DNA of 64,000 nt. Source: Nelumbo lutea (lineage: Eukaryota; Streptophyta; Magnoliopsida; Proteales; Nelumbonaceae). The DNA lies in NCBI GenBank assembly GCA_022828595.1, contig JAKGHH010000001.1:116138999-116202998 (forward strand), written 5' to 3'. Every line of letters begins with the position of its first letter. Position 1 is the first letter of the stretch. The translations under genes were made by a program, and so were the position numbers. The notes beneath the pieces are model-generated. The model did not search any database. It saw only the letters and a program-made list of their open reading frames with translations, and was not told the origin of the DNA. Shown here in pieces: positions 33,980 through 46,643 of the stretch.

Positions 33980-36480
33980 GTCGCACGATGTGGGACTTTT
34001 ATCTTTAGCTAAACCCAAAATCTTTGCCACCCACATGCATTCTCTCATGTAAACGTTAAACTTTGATGGTTATTTGGTGAATAATGATATTAATTTTCTG
34101 GCACCCATCTTGGACGATCTCCTCTATTTTTTCCACCGACTACTATCTATTGTTTAGTTGAGGTGTCGGGTTTAGACCCACATGTGATTTTTTCTATGCA
34201 TACTAGATGCTTTGTACAGGAACAGAGACAAGTTGGCTCTAATTGGTGCCCTTAATGATATGTCTCTCCCTTGCCTTATGTTAGGTGATTTTAATGCTAT
34301 TCTTGACCCATCTGAGAAGCTAGGTGGTCTTAGACCACATCTTCAATCCATGAATGATTTTTAGGACTTTGTTTTTGTCGTTGGTTTGCATGATGTTGGC
34401 TTCAACGGAAACACCTTCACTTGGTATAATGGCCGAGAAGGCCAAGCCTGTGTTTGGGCCCGGCTTGATCATTGTCTGGTGAGTAGTAACTAGTTGGTAA
34501 GCCTTCCTACTGCTCTAGTTATTCATCTGAATAGCTTGTATTCTGACCATCGGCCTTTGCAGTACAAGTTACCTGTAGATACAATCAGAAAGCCTTCTAT
34601 GTTTGAATTTCAACAGATGTGGTTGAGCCATAACTCCATGTCTATGGTAAATGGAAATTATAATCTTCTGGCTTTAGATACTTCCCTCCAAAATTTGGTC
34701 TTTAAATTGAAACGACTTCGTAGAGGTCTTTGGACCTGGAACAAAGAGGTCTTTGGGGACCTTTTTCAGAACATTAAATAATTAGCTGAAGATGAGGTGC
34801 TCAGAAAAGAAATCGGCCATGCTGAGAGTAATTTTTCAGAAAGTTTGAATAACCTGAGAGAGGCTAAAAAAAAATTTACACCATTAGCTCTTATAGGAAG
34901 AAATTTACTGGAAGCAAAAATCAAGGGTCAAATGGTTACAAGAAGGAGATTGTAATACAGAATTCTTCCATACAAAAGTCAAGGCAAATTAGCGACAACC
35001 ATGATGAGAGAAGTGACTCTTGAGGACGGATCCCGGGTAATAGAGTTGGATTAGATTATTTTGGCGGGCACTCGATATTTTGAAAATATCGTTTCAGCTG
35101 AACATTGTCACATTCCTGAAGGTCTTCTGGATGTTATTCCTCATGTTATTATAGACTCACAGAACTTGCATTTCCTTCTTCCTCCAACTACAGAAGAAAT
35201 ATAACTAGTAGTTTTTTCCCCTTTTGCAAGGACTCTTCACCTAGGCCTGACGGTTTCACTGGTTATTTCTACACTTCTTGTTGGGATATTATCTGTGGGG
35301 ATGTTACAATTATTGTCCCATGATTTTTTTTTAATGGTATGGAGCTTCTCTTAAGTTATATCTCTCCTTACATTTCTTTAATTCCTAAATGCCAAAGCCC
35401 TCAAAGTTTTGTTGATTATAGACCAACTAGTGTATGCAATTTTTCCTACAAGATTATGTCAAAAATTTTGGTGGATCGGCTTGGTAGTCTTCTAGAGAAA
35501 TTGATTTCTCCTCAACAGGTCAGTTTTATGAAGGGTCGTAATATCCTTGACAATATCAATCCGGCTCAGGAGCTAACCCAGAAGATTGATTGTAAGGTTA
35601 GAAGAAACAATGTTATCATCAAACTAGACATGTTGAAAACCTATGATAGGCTAGATTGTGTCTTCCTCTTTCTAGTCTTATTGAAGTTTGGTTTTTCTAA
35701 TGAGTAGATTGCCATGATTCGTAAAGTGGTCTACAACTGTTGGTTCTCTCTAAGATTGGAGGTACCTTGTATGGTTATTTTAAGTCTTCTAAAGGTCTTG
35801 ATCAGGGAGGCCCCCTATTCCCCTATCTTTTCATAACTGTTGAAGAGGTTCTAAGTAGAGGTTTATCTAATTTATTTTCAAACAATATGGATATGTTTTA
35901 TCATGTGCCGAGAGGTTGTTGCTTCGTCTCCCATTGTCTTTATGCTGATGATACGATCATATTCTGTAATGGCTCTATTTCTGCCTTAGATAAGTTGATG
36001 AGTTTTTTGAATAATTATGAGACGGTCTCTGGCCAGGAGATCAACAAAAGGAAAAGTTGCTTCTATTTATTTGCTAAAGCCTCTGAAACCAAATACAATA
36101 TGATAAAATGGGATCTCGGCTTTGGCAAACAAAGGGAAAGTTAGAAGGCATATGTTTGATGATTTAATGAGGAAAATTAATGCTAAATTTGAATCTTGGA
36201 AGGGGAAGTTACTCTCAGCAGGTGGTTGAATCACTCTTTTAAAGTATGTTCTTTGTTCAATGTCGATTCACCTCCTTATGGCATTAGATATTCCAAAGTC
36301 TATTATTAGGGACTTAGAGTGCAAGTTTAAACACTTTCTGTGGGTTTCGTGGTCCACTGTTTGCAGTTTGGTAGAGGTGGGGGGGCCTTGGTATAAGGAG
36401 TCTTGATGATCTTCGTACAGTGTTCAGACTGAAATCTCTTTGGGGAGTGCTCACATAGGAGAGTTGCTGGTTGTCGTATT
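33980..36480 (+). pseudogene. LINE ORF2: endonuclease and reverse transcriptase, broken
   Basis: The endonuclease block has CLMLGDFNAILDPSEKLGG, FNGNTFTWYNGREG, ARLDHCLVS and YSDHRPLQYKL. The RT block has SFVDYRPTSVCNFSYKIMSK, SPQQVSFMKGRNILDNI, NNVIIKLDMLKTYDRL, GLDQGGPLFPYLF and the catalytic YADD at 35941-35952. It continues with SFLNNYETVSGQEINKRKS and FESWKGKLLSAGG. Stops and frameshifts occur throughout. The enzyme would nick target DNA and prime cDNA there. No RNase H follows. Confidence 0.82.
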
Positions 36481-36700
36481 TCTGGAGGAATTTTTTTTTT
36501 TTTTTCTAGGGGGAGTACAAGGGTTCTTCCACCTGGAAAGTTACAACAGAATTATTGGAGTGCTTCTTTCACTTTACATCTTGGCATGTATGCTCCCGTG
36601 ATATCCTTTTTTGATAGCTTTGTGCATTGTACTTGGGCTTGGGGCAAGATAGGCTATATCCTCCCTTGTATTATTTTGAGCTTATTGATTTTTCTAATAA

Positions 36701-39700
36701 AATCTTAATATGCCCCCTTTCATTTGGAGTAAATTTTAGGGTTAAAAAAATAAATGACACACACAATCCCAAGAGTAAAAGTCATAGAATTTTAAATAAT
36801 GGGCTTAAACTTGAAACCTTACCATTAGCACACAAAGAGATTTTGTAATTACATAGAGGTTTTTTGCCTTTCTTGGTCAAGAAGATGTATGTAAAAGAAG
36901 ACAATAACATGGATAATTAAAGGTTAAATTGTCCATGAAACTACAAAATACTAAAAAGGACTGACAAAAGGGTTTCTCTAGAATCTGTGGTTAACTATCT
37001 ATAGAAAAATAAGGGATTAAAAAATTTTAAATTCAACTAAAAATATATGCATTTCACTGATCTCTTTTCTCTTTAAATCAAAGTTTGACTCTGATACCAA
37101 GAAAATTTATAACCAATCAACTGCCCAAGAAAATTTTAATCAAAGTTTGACTCTGAATTTATCAAAATTCAGAGGCAGTGATTGGTCAAAGATCTCCCTT
37201 TACCATGTCTTTTCAGAAGCATATATTTTTCCCTAATTTATCATGCTTTCACTCAAATAATTTCCTCTTATCACGTGGATAATAATACCGCAAAGACATG
37301 GATGCCAGGAAGGTATGATTAGGGGTAAGAATGGGTTATTAGTTTGGGTTTGTTCTAAAGAAAAACTTGGGCTCGATTCCAGGTTTTTAGAATCGGAGTC
37401 CTATCAAGATTAAAATTGTTCTTTTTCTACCCTCACCCCCTACAAAAAAATGGAAACATGTTCTGTAAAAGACTCGATTTTTAACAACAACAACAACATA
37501 TTTTAAAACTTATATTACCTTTATTGATTAAATTGATCAGTAATTTAATATATAAATTATACACATTTAAATATTAAATTGAAGAAAAACTGTTTAAATC
37601 ACTTGAGTGACTCAATGGTCAAGTGAAACCATTGTGAGTGCTTACCTTCAAATTTTTACATTCTTAAAGTTTTTTAGAATTAATTTTAAGGCAAGTTTGA
37701 TTCAAATGCCAGTTCTACCAAAGGTAATCAAGGCCAATTCTACTGGATGGTTCGGATAAGATAAGCCCCTAGACCCTAGAATTGGCCTAGGTGGGGTGGT
37801 TTCAAAGAATTGAAACCAAACACTACCTGATAAAAGCTTGGTTAGGTTCAATTCAAGGCTTGGGTGGGGGTCGTTTTGGGTAGGATAAACTTTTAGGCCC
37901 TAGAATCAACCTAGGTGGGGATTGATTCCAAGAATTTGGAAATAGACTCTTTATATTTTTTTATAAGTAAACTAAAATTTATTAAAAAGGAAAAACTGAA
38001 AGAGGTACACCTCTGATCAGGGCAGTCGAAGCCCCTCTCCAAGGAATAACCAACAAAATCTAAAGAATCCTTCTATGCAAAAGAAATTTTCACTTCAGTA
38101 TCTCAAGAAACACAAACCCACGAGAGGGCAAACACACACACAAAGGGAAAAAAAAAAAAAAAAAAACTCAAAGGACAGTATAAACTCAGAATCAGCCAAA
38201 GCAAAACGATTCACTTACTCAGAACCCCGCAAAAATTGATTGGACAAAAACCCCTAAACTCTTGGTAACTCCAACTCAATGCCCTGCCTCTCCCACCCCT
38301 CCCTCTGCCTTGGGTCGCTTTTGCTTTCCTTAAGTCCACCTTCACCAAAGCATCCACATAAAAGTGTATCAGCCTTCTTAATTTTTTACCCCCGCGAGGC
38401 CTCTGTACCCTAAAATATTCATCAACTTATTCAACAGAAGTAATACTCACACGATCCTCTACTTCATCACTTCAAACCTTCTCCATTTCCCAATCTTTCC
38501 TTTCTCGATCTCTCCTTGCTTCTAAATCAAAGCTCCTCATTGCTTCCCTTACACAGGCTTCATCACCCAAGAAAAAGAGGCCACAAGATTTTGCCACCTA
38601 GACTTTTCGGTCTACTAAGTCTTACATAGACCTCCCCTCCTCCGGTCCGTTTCCATGGTCTGAAACCGGCACTTCAACTCTTGACGCTCTAACCAAAGAA
38701 GACCCCACCTCTCCAGTTTCTGCTCTTCTCCCTTGCGAAACTTAGACCAAGGTCTCTAACACCCCTCTCTCTAAAAGAGGATGCTACTTAAACTGATCTC
38801 AAGCCTCTTTACCAACTCCATCATGTACTAGACCTTCCTATTCGAGCACCTCTTACAAGTCACCTTCAGCCCAACTTTACTCATTGTCCTTTTATCTACA
38901 ATAAGATTTATTTAAGTTTTTATTAATCAAGCTTACATGCATCAGGAGCGTTGCCAACTTGGGATGCTCCCAAATAGAAGCGTTTGGAACCTTCCTACCC
39001 CAAAGGAAGACCTACGGAAGTGGCCAAAAATGGAGAAGGCACGCTCGAATTTGAAATTGAAAGTGCCACTTCAGCCAGCATGGCCCCACATAGCTCTCCT
39101 CTCTCTCTCTCTCCAGCTACGGGAACTAACAGGGGCCCTCTTTCCTCGCGTAGACTATCGTCGCCTCAACCGCCAAACACATTGTACCGGGCTTCTCCCC
39201 TCCCTTTCCTCTACAAACTTTGAGCTAGGATGAAGAGGACCATCCACTTTGTACACCTCTTCCGCACAAAACAATCGCTTCCTTAGATCGACACTGCTAT
39301 CCACCACCACCATCTTGTATTCACTTGAGCCCTTATCAAACCAAGACTTAGGGTCTTCAACCAACATCCTCACTATAAACACATCCGCTGAGACCTCCCC
39401 CATTACAGATTTTGGGAAATCAACAGCTGCATGTGCCCACACAACAAAGTTAATGGCGTCGAGTTTCTACTAGTTCAAATTCCCCTAATCAAGTTATGAA
39501 ACCTCCAAGAACATTATTGATTTCTTGAAAATCTTCCAAACACTAGGCATGGAACAGCAAACCAACACACCTAACCCTCCACTTATTGTTGTTTGTTTCA
39601 ATTTTTAACTTGTAATTTAATGTTCAAGGAGCTGCTTATGTTTGACAATGTGTCAATGCAGTTTATATGATAGTAATAAGTGGAACTTGTTAATATTTCA

Positions 39701-40200
39701 ATTTGATATTTGAATTATATATATATATAGGTATGTATGTTATTTGAACTTCCTAATTGGGTTAAGACTAATAAAATGGCCCAAACCGTATTAAAAACCG
39801 AATCAAACAATTTGATATAGTTTGATTTTCATAAAAGAATTTCTCAAACCATAATTTACTGGTTTGATTGGAAATGTTCTACAAACTAAACCAAACTTGA
39901 CCATGAACACCCCAACCTCCCTTCTTTCCTCTTTCTATTATAGATGTAGATAGGCGCATGGATCAATCGAAAACAGGCCATAGGTTTGAATATAGAAAGA
40001 TAAATCAAGTCTACTTAATTAGTGTTTAAGGATAAGGAAACGACGACAGTATTCAGCCAACCCCGTATAGTTGGAAGGCTTTAGGTTCCTCATATTTAGA
40101 AGTGGACAAATATTGGTGTTGAGCGGTTGCGTAGAGAAAGTATGATTCATTATATGATTAATTCTATAAATTAGTTAATCAAAGCAACCGGTGGTTCAGG
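36701..40200. other. Intergenic sequence with small repeats
   Basis: No gene recognised. Contains a short direct repeat aatcaaagtttgactctga (about 37076 and 37139), an AAC microsatellite at 37484-37499, two similar degenerate blocks near 37740-37810 and 37880-37940 (shared cctaggtgggg), an A-run at about 38148-38166 and TA repeats near 39718. Confidence 0.6.
39155..39442 (-). CDS. Unidentified 95-codon ORF, probably not a gene
   Basis: Open on the minus strand, with MWAHAAVDFPKSVMGEVSAD and FIVRMLVEDPKSWFDKGSSE. I do not recognise it. Amino-acid composition looks protein-like, with some resemblance in style to LINE ORF1 interiors, but no zinc knuckle or domain is visible and the frame breaks on both sides. 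Most likely a relic of a mobile element. Confidence 0.25.
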   Translation of the reverse strand: MWAHAAVDFPKSVMGEVSADVFIVRMLVEDPKSWFDKGSSEYKMVVVDSSVDLRKRLFCAEEVYKVDGPLHPSSKFVEEREGRSPVQCVWRLRRR

Positions 40201-40407
40201 CCTCCGGTTAACTGGTTTAAGGAAAACTTGGATGGTGCGACGGACGCTTCGATTTTTGCTTTTGGATGCATCATCAGAGCTTATTAAGGAAATTTCATTT
40301 ATGCAAGGGCATCACGTGGGCCTTCCCAATCAGCTTTAAAAGCCGAAGCTTGGGCTCTGCTGGAAATCTTAAAATTTGTAGTTCAGCTTGGCATTTGTGC
40401 TTGTTGA
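40201..40407 (+). pseudogene. LINE-type RNase H fragment
   Basis: Reads PPVNWFKENLDGATDASIFA then FGCIIRAY, a TAA stop, GNFIYARASRGPSQSALKAE and AWALLEILKFVVQLG. This is the front half of the RNase H found at the end of plant LINEs: PPVNWFK..DGA holds the first catalytic D and KAEAWAL the catalytic E. It stops where Tat RNase H sequence begins. The LINE at 32405-36700 lacks this domain, but the 3.5-kb gap and that LINE's own 3' end argue against one split element. Confidence 0.78.
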
Positions 40408-40741
40408 AAGGGACAAGCTTGAAGTAATCAATGCTCTATGTTTTGAATTTGCGGCATCCAACAACGAGACAGAGTACGAGGCACTGATAACTGGGCTAAA
40501 CCTAACGCAAAAGGTAAGAGCAAAGCACATAGTTATCTGCAGTGATTCCCAGCTTGTGGTCAATCAGGTTACGGGCGAATACGAAGCACGCGAGCTCTCT
40601 ATGATCGCATACTTGGCGAAAGTAAAGGAGACTCTACTCAACTTCTAGTCACACTTCATCAGGTAAATCCCGAGGTCAGAGAACACTAAGGCCAACGCCC
40701 TGTCCCGGTTAGCCAGCACGAGTCACAACACCCTGAGAACT
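40408..40741 (+). pseudogene. Tat RNase H, C-terminal half (second copy)
   Basis: ALCFEFAASNNETEYEALIT, HIVICSDSQLVVNQVTGEYE and LAKVKETLLNF, then a TAG and the tail (SHFIR, PRSENTKANALSRLAST). Contains the catalytic E and second D of RNase H; the first D is missing, being replaced by the LINE fragment to the left. Confidence 0.82.
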
Positions 40742-42047
40742 GTGTACATAGAGGACTTACCTTGGCCTAGCATTCTCGGTGGGGCAGAGGAGGTCGCTCC
40801 CGTCCTTGAAGCAGAGTCGAGCTGGATCGACCCACTCGCAGGTTTCTTGTTAGATGGAACCCTCCCTGCAGAGCGCAATGCAGCCAAGAGGGTGCAGTGC
40901 CAGGCAGCCAAATATGTCATAATAGACGAACGGTTGTACCGACGGTCCAACACACTCCCCTACCTGCGTTGCTTGCGACCTGCCGAAGCCGAGCTCGTAC
41001 TCCACGACACTCATGAAGGACTGTGCAGTGGACACCTGAGAGGCAGAGCCCTCGCCCAAAAGGCACTTCGACAAGGATACTACTGGCCAACGATGAAGGC
41101 AGAAGCTGTCGAGCTCGTCAGAAAATGCGACAAGTGTCAGAAGCACGCCAATATCCACCATCAGCTTGCTTCCAACCTCAAATACCTCACCAGCCCATGG
41201 CCCTTTGCGCAATGGGGCATCGACCTCCTAGGGCCATTCCTGCCAACAACAGGTGGGAGAAAGTTCCTAGTGGTGGCAGTAGATTACTTCACAAAATGGA
41301 AAGAAGCTGAACCTCTGGCAACAGTTGTAGCCCGAAACATACAGAACTTCTTTTGGAAGAGCATAGTATGTCGCTTCGGGCTACCTCGGGTACTGATCTC
41401 CGACAACGGCAAACAGTTCGAGGATATCAAGTTCCAAAAATGGTGCCAAAATATGGGAATTCATCAGAACTTCACATCGATCGCACACCCACAGGCAAAC
41501 GGTCAGACAGAAGTAATGAACAGAGTCATCCTCCCCGGACTAAAAGCACGACTAGACTGAGCTAAAGAGTTGTGGGCAGACGAGCTACCAAGTGTTCTAT
41601 GGGCTCACCGAACTACAGAAAAAACCGCCACGGGAGAGACCCCCTTTAACCTCACCTACGACACTGAAGCGGTAATCCCAGCAGAAATCGAAATACCTAC
41701 ACTACGACTAGAAGCATATGACGATCAGACAAACGGAGACGAGTTACATACCAACATCGACCTATTGGATGAGGTAAGAGACCTCACGCACATCCGGATA
41801 GCAGCCTAGCAGTAGAAAGTAGCTCGGTACTACAATGTTAGAGTAAAGAAGCGGAGCTTCCGAGCTAGCGACATGGTTCTTCGTAAGATTATGGTGCCCG
41901 AACCCGGCGTGGGCAAACTTGGACCAAATTGGAAAGGGACCTATGGAGTAAAGAGAGCCCTCGAGGGGGCATACGAGCTCGAAACCTTAGAGGGCAAACA
42001 AGTACCCCGATTGTGGAACATCATCAACTTAAGGCGATACTACCTAT
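40742..42047 (+). pseudogene. Tat integrase (second copy), nearly full
   Basis: The linker DLPWPSILGGAEEVAPVLEA leads to a zinc-binding region (HDTHEGLCSGHLRG, YYWPTMKAE, CDKCQKHANIHH). The DDE core has WGIDLLGPFLPTTGGRKFLV (first D), FGLPRVLISDNGKQFED (second D) and AHPQANGQTEVMNRVILPGL (catalytic E). TGA at 41558-41560 interrupts it; LWADELPSVLWAHRTTEK follows. After TAG codons near 41806-41815 the C-terminal domain reads VARYYNVRVKKRSFRASDMV, GKLGPNWKGTYGVK and NIINLRRYYL, then TAG. It serves as the reference for the damaged first copy. Confidence 0.85.
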
Positions 42048-42354
42048 AGACTGCCAAGCGAAGTGGACGAAATCGCTACCAGAGCCTAAGGGCCAGGATG
42101 CCGAGCTAACGAAGGAACCTCGGCATAGGCAAGCAAAGAAAAGTCAGCCAAAGACTCAGGTGAAGCGGAGACTTAAAGTATTAAACATCGAAACAGGTCG
42201 TGCGAGTGCAGTAACTCGGGCAAGAAATAGATCGGGCATATGGTCAGTTCGGAAAATACGGTCAATTCGGGAGAAAGAACAACCAACACTTAACCAAAAG
42301 AAAAGTCATTTCATTACAAAATAAGGGAGCGTACATTTGAAAAAAAATTGCATT

Positions 42355-42567
42355 TCACAGGCCCGGAACTACTTCTTCATTATCAGAAGGCACTTCAACG
42401 ATACCTGAAGGTCCTACCTCGCCCTCAGGATTTGGCTCACCATCAACAGCGTTGGCCATCTCCTGAGTTATGTGCAAAGTGGATATGACACTTATATCAA
42501 GCTCGGGGTACGTGTTCCAGATCATCCACCATCTCAGTTTAAATCCCCTTTTGTACGAGTCCACCAT
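42355..42567 (-). pseudogene. C-terminal end of the Tat antisense ORF (second copy)
   Basis: Minus strand: SYKRGFKLRWWMIWNTYPEL followed by an acidic, Gly/Pro/Glu-rich tail. It matches the end of the first antisense ORF (SYRSGFKLFRWLVQKKFSEL, then an acidic tail). The upstream part is cut off at the element's breakpoint. Confidence 0.65.
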
Positions 42568-45413
42568 CAGGTCATCAAATTATTTTTATATGACACTTAT
42601 GTAAAAGTATTTTTCATAAAATTATTTTTATAAAAGTAATTTAATAAATACACTTTCACAAGCGTATATTTTGAAAATTTGAAAGAAGATGAAGGACAAA
42701 ATAGTTACAAATACTAATTTAAGTGCTTATTGGAGAAAAAGACTACGAAACCGTCCATATGAAATAAGTGTTTATTTTTTAAAAATAAAAACTTAAAAAA
42801 GTTGGGTATCTAAAATAAGTTCTTATTAAACTATTTTTATAAAAATAATTTAATAAAAACACTTTTTCTATAAGCGCATGACCCATGCTTAGGTGCACTG
42901 ACATTGCTCACTAGGGCTCCTGCGACAATCCAACCACATCATCACAACCCAACAAGTTGTTCATCCAATGTCTCTGTCATTGTTTTTGTTTGTCCATTGC
43001 TAGAGTTGTATGATTTTCTGTTTGATTCAACTACCCTTTAATTTTGTTATTTGGGTGGAATGTTTTTAGGCGCCAAAATTGGAATATCTTCTTTCTCTTG
43101 GCAGTATATAAACCTGCAGGGCGAGTCTTGTAAAAGTTGTTGAAGATAGAATACAACTTAGTTCTCGTGTCTTTTTTCTTCAAGGTATTCCTATATATCT
43201 TCTTCTTTCTCTTTTCTTTTATGTTGGAATCGTTCTAGAGCCACTATGAGTATCTCAAAACTTTATCACCATCTATGTGCATAGATGTTAAGGCCATTAG
43301 GACTTATATTGGCAATTCTCTGTTAGAGGACTACCGGCCACCACATACATATTTGAGTCGTCTATTGATACAGAGAAATTATTGATCAATTAAACTCATA
43401 CTCACAAATTGTTCTCACATCCCTACCCAATACCCATTACACACTACCGCCTTATATTGAAAATATCTCTACTCGAATTTGAATGACAATAGAGATATAT
43501 CCAGCAATATATGCCTGCTGTGTGTGTAGAAGTGGAAAGAGTTTGTGGGCAGGGCATATTTTATCGTTTCCTTAATTTCTAAAAAACAACAAAATTAAAG
43601 CGCACTGAGTGATTGTAAGGTGCATGGCCAGGTGGTTTATATTTGAATGTGGAAGTAATGATAACGGACTTAGTTTAGGGTGCAGCTCCTCCTCATCAAC
43701 TGACTATTACAACCAAAATCACATCAAAAAGAGAGAGCCACTCCATTCACATGCTCACTTTGAAATTAATTAAGTTTAACATGTGCGCGCAGGTTAGCAT
43801 TCACCAATGGCGGCCAAAACTGATAAACAAAGTCCATCCACTTTTATATATGTTGACTTGATCCCCCAACCCCCAGACCATTTCCTAGCCTTGTTCAATT
43901 TGTAGGGTTAGGTGGAGTTGAATCGAATCATTATTAACTGGCTTTATCTTAATAAATAAATACTCAGAAATCTTTAATTACTTTTGAAGAATATAATCCA
44001 AATATAGACACATTAGTAAAGGCTCCCCGTTGTAACCTATCATCCAGCAAGCCGGAAAACAATACCTAACGTCGTTATATATATATATATATGGTTGGAC
44101 TTGGTTGTAGCTAATTATTGTAAGGCATATTCTCATATATAACCTGTTTCCTAGTTTTAATTTCTGAAGCTGATCACGAGAAAAAGGAAGACCCAGTCCA
44201 GACTGACCCTTTCCATTGGCCAACAAGCACCTGAAGTTAAGCCTTACTTTGGCTTAATTATGTGGACTATTGCTTACCCAGACACTGGAATTTGGAGAAA
44301 ATTAAAATGGAATGGGTCCATGTATATCCAGAGACCAGAACCATCTTGTATGTATGAATATCAGTTGCTGGCTTGTGACTTCGGACCTCCTTCCTTTTAT
44401 CTTTTCCTATTTTTTCCTTGTATTTTCCTTCAAACTAAGTCACCAATTTTTGCGTATTTATTCTCTTTTCAAACGGAGAATTAGTCTATTAGATATGTAA
44501 AGAAAAAATTTGACGACACCCGGAATGGAAGTGCAACCCTATCCATTTAAATTGGATTCCTGACACATTTTTGACATCCTACTTATCTGTCCTTGGATTA
44601 TCTTGCTATCTGTCTAAGAATGACCATGTTCTACTATTTACAAATTAGAACACCACGCGGGCTTCAATATATTTTCTTGGAATGGCTAACATATATGCAT
44701 GATCTTATTATTAAAAGCCCCAATCATTTTAATTATTTAAAAGATAAAAAAAAAAAAACTTAAATATATATGACTGATTGGATCACTGATGATTCATTTA
44801 AAACTTCGCCTTGAACGTTGGATCATGGATGAAGTACAAGTACCTACTTCATCAACGGATATGGAGAAATAGTAACCTCGATTTATGGATCTTATATCTT
44901 GTCATCTTTAATTTGAAATTAAGGCTTTGTGATGATCAACTACAGTCATTTACATTCTACCACCGTCTGATCAGGATCGGCAGGTTGATTTGGGGCCTCT
45001 TATTGGTCAAAGAGAAGACTACAGTAGCTGAGTTTTCTGTCCGAGCCAAATTACTGGCCAACGGCCAACGCGGTAACGAGGTGGGAAGTTTCCATGAAGC
45101 TACAACTAGAAGCCTTGTTTAGATTGGAACCCATTAATGAAAAATCATTTGACTTTTTAGAAATCACAAATTTGACTTTCCCTCCTTGGTAATTTGGTAT
45201 TGAAGGGAGACTGGGAGAGGAAGGCGGTGTTTCCTCACTCTTTAAATCCTCCGCTCTCTGCTCACATTATACATACAAAGTATAATCCTGTATTCCTGTC
45301 CTCTACCTGATTCTGAGATTTACAAGATTATTGGGGCGTGGTTTTTTCATCTTCAGACAGAGACTTCTAAGTTCTAACCCATTACCCATTATCCAGACCT
45401 ACTCTTCTAGATT
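42568..45413. other. AT-rich intergenic sequence
   Basis: No gene recognised. A TATA-like word (agtatataaacc) lies near 43105 followed by a CT-rich leader-like stretch, without a following protein. TA repeats at about 44072-44092. 45200-45413 is the likely promoter and 5' leader of the next gene. Confidence 0.55.
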
Positions 45414-46643
45414 ATGTCTATAATAAGACCCATCATCTATTGCGACCTCAGCAGCCTCCGTCGTGGATCCTGGGTTTCTGTTCCCAACCCAAATCGACTT
45501 CTGTTCAGCTCAACCTCCAAATATGGGAATAATTTCCTCGCAAATCGGGGCTTGTTGTCACTCGGCATCCTCAGCTTCAGCGGCAGAGTACTCAATAAAA
45601 CCAACACCAAGATGTAATCTTCTATATAATCCATCCTTGCTTTTAGTTTTATTTTCTTTACCTTAAGCCAAGTTGCAGAGTCGACTGGCGGTCTTGGGAT
45701 CCAATGCTCAAATCCATTAGGATTTGAAAATTTCTTGAGGATTCATTGACAAAATTCGATGTTGCCTAACTATATATGTAGGGACGTAACCGTCTACAGC
45801 AGTGTTCAACCCGGTGGATCGCCTTCCAACTCATGGTAATAATGGTTGGTTTGATACTAATTAATGGTTGTCTCGACCGATTCTCCTTATCTAACAAATT
45901 AAAGGTTTACCTGTTTCTGTTTAAACCTTTCAGGAGAAACTGGATTTTCGGAATGCTGATATCGATCATTCTACCCTTTTGGAGGAACAAATGGGCACCA
46001 TTACTAACGCTGAAAAGTAAGGACTAACAAACTCTGTCTGGCCTCACTATACTGCATTAGCCATAAACATACATAAGAAGACGATCTACTCATTTCCTGC
46101 TGCTTTCTGAAAATTAAGACACGCATGTTGGGACTGTTCAGGGGAGGTGGATACTGTGGTAGAGACCATTGAAAATGTGGTGAATGTGGTAGAGGTTGTG
46201 GCGGAGGAAGTCGAAAATGTAGCTGATGAGATTGCCAAAAAGCTTCCAGAAGGTGGAAAGCTCAAGGAAGCTGTTTGTGCTGTTGAACACATAGCTAAAG
46301 AAGCAGCCAAGGATGCACACTTAGCTGAGGAATTCTTGGAAAAGGTAGATATAGCTATTATTAGTATTTACCCAATAATTACAACATCTTTTTCGTCACT
46401 TCTCCTTTTGCATCGATCATATGTTCTTTTTCTGTTTTTTCTCTTGGGGTTATATAGGGCATTGTTAAGTTCAAGTCTCACTGTGGGGTTTAATAACGAT
46501 GACTTAGGTTTCCTTTTTAAGGTTTAGAAATTCTGATGTTTCACATGAAAATGCAGGTAGAGGAAGTGGAGAAAGATGTGGAGGCACTCATTGAACCGAT
46601 CCTGGCTCAATCAAGTAGCAGAGAAGACGATGAACAAAAATAG
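45414..46643 (+). CDS. Predicted plastid single-pass membrane protein, unknown function (five exons)
   Basis: Exons 45414-45613, 45782-45835, 45934-46016, 46142-46344 and 46557-46643 join in frame with GT-AG introns and give 208 residues. Residues 1-66 are rich in Ser, Arg and Asn with few acids, as in a plastid transit peptide. Then come DVTVYSSVQPGGSPSNSW, a membrane segment at about 88-101 (WIFGMLISIILPFW) and a basic turn (RNKW). The rest is a long acidic amphipathic helix: EVDTVVETIENVVNVVEVVA, LPEGGKLKEAV, HIAKEAAKDAHLAEEFLEKV. I recall similar uncharacterised plant chloroplast proteins but no function. No stop or frameshift. The first exon donor (AT|gtaatc) is not ideal but is the one that keeps phase. 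Membrane-tethered helix is inference. Confidence 0.8.

Larger units (their letters stand above)
32405..36700 (+). mobile_element. LINE (L1-type non-LTR retrotransposon), decayed
   Basis: ORF1 with a DUF4283-like domain and zinc knuckle, then endonuclease and reverse transcriptase blocks of ORF2, all on the + strand and in order. After the RT the sequence passes quickly to a 3'-end-like stretch ending ctaataaaatcttaat near 36710. The zinc-finger (zf-RVT) and RNase H parts expected after the RT are missing. Many stops and frameshifts. No clear target duplication or poly(A) tail. Confidence 0.82.
40408..42567 (+). mobile_element. Truncated second Tat retrotransposon copy
   Basis: Homologous to 2420-4000 of the first element plus the far end of its antisense ORF. 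Begins inside RNase H (ALCFEFAASNNETEYEALIT) and ends abruptly inside the antisense ORF near 42567. No LTR on either side. The coding part is better preserved than in the first copy. Both ends are therefore breakpoints, not element ends. Confidence 0.85.

Noticed and set aside
36144..40407. One LINE spanning 32405-40407, with RNase H at 40201 as its own tail
   Set aside because: A 3'-end-like sequence follows the RT at 36.7 kb, and the gap holds unrelated sequence without clear insertion borders.
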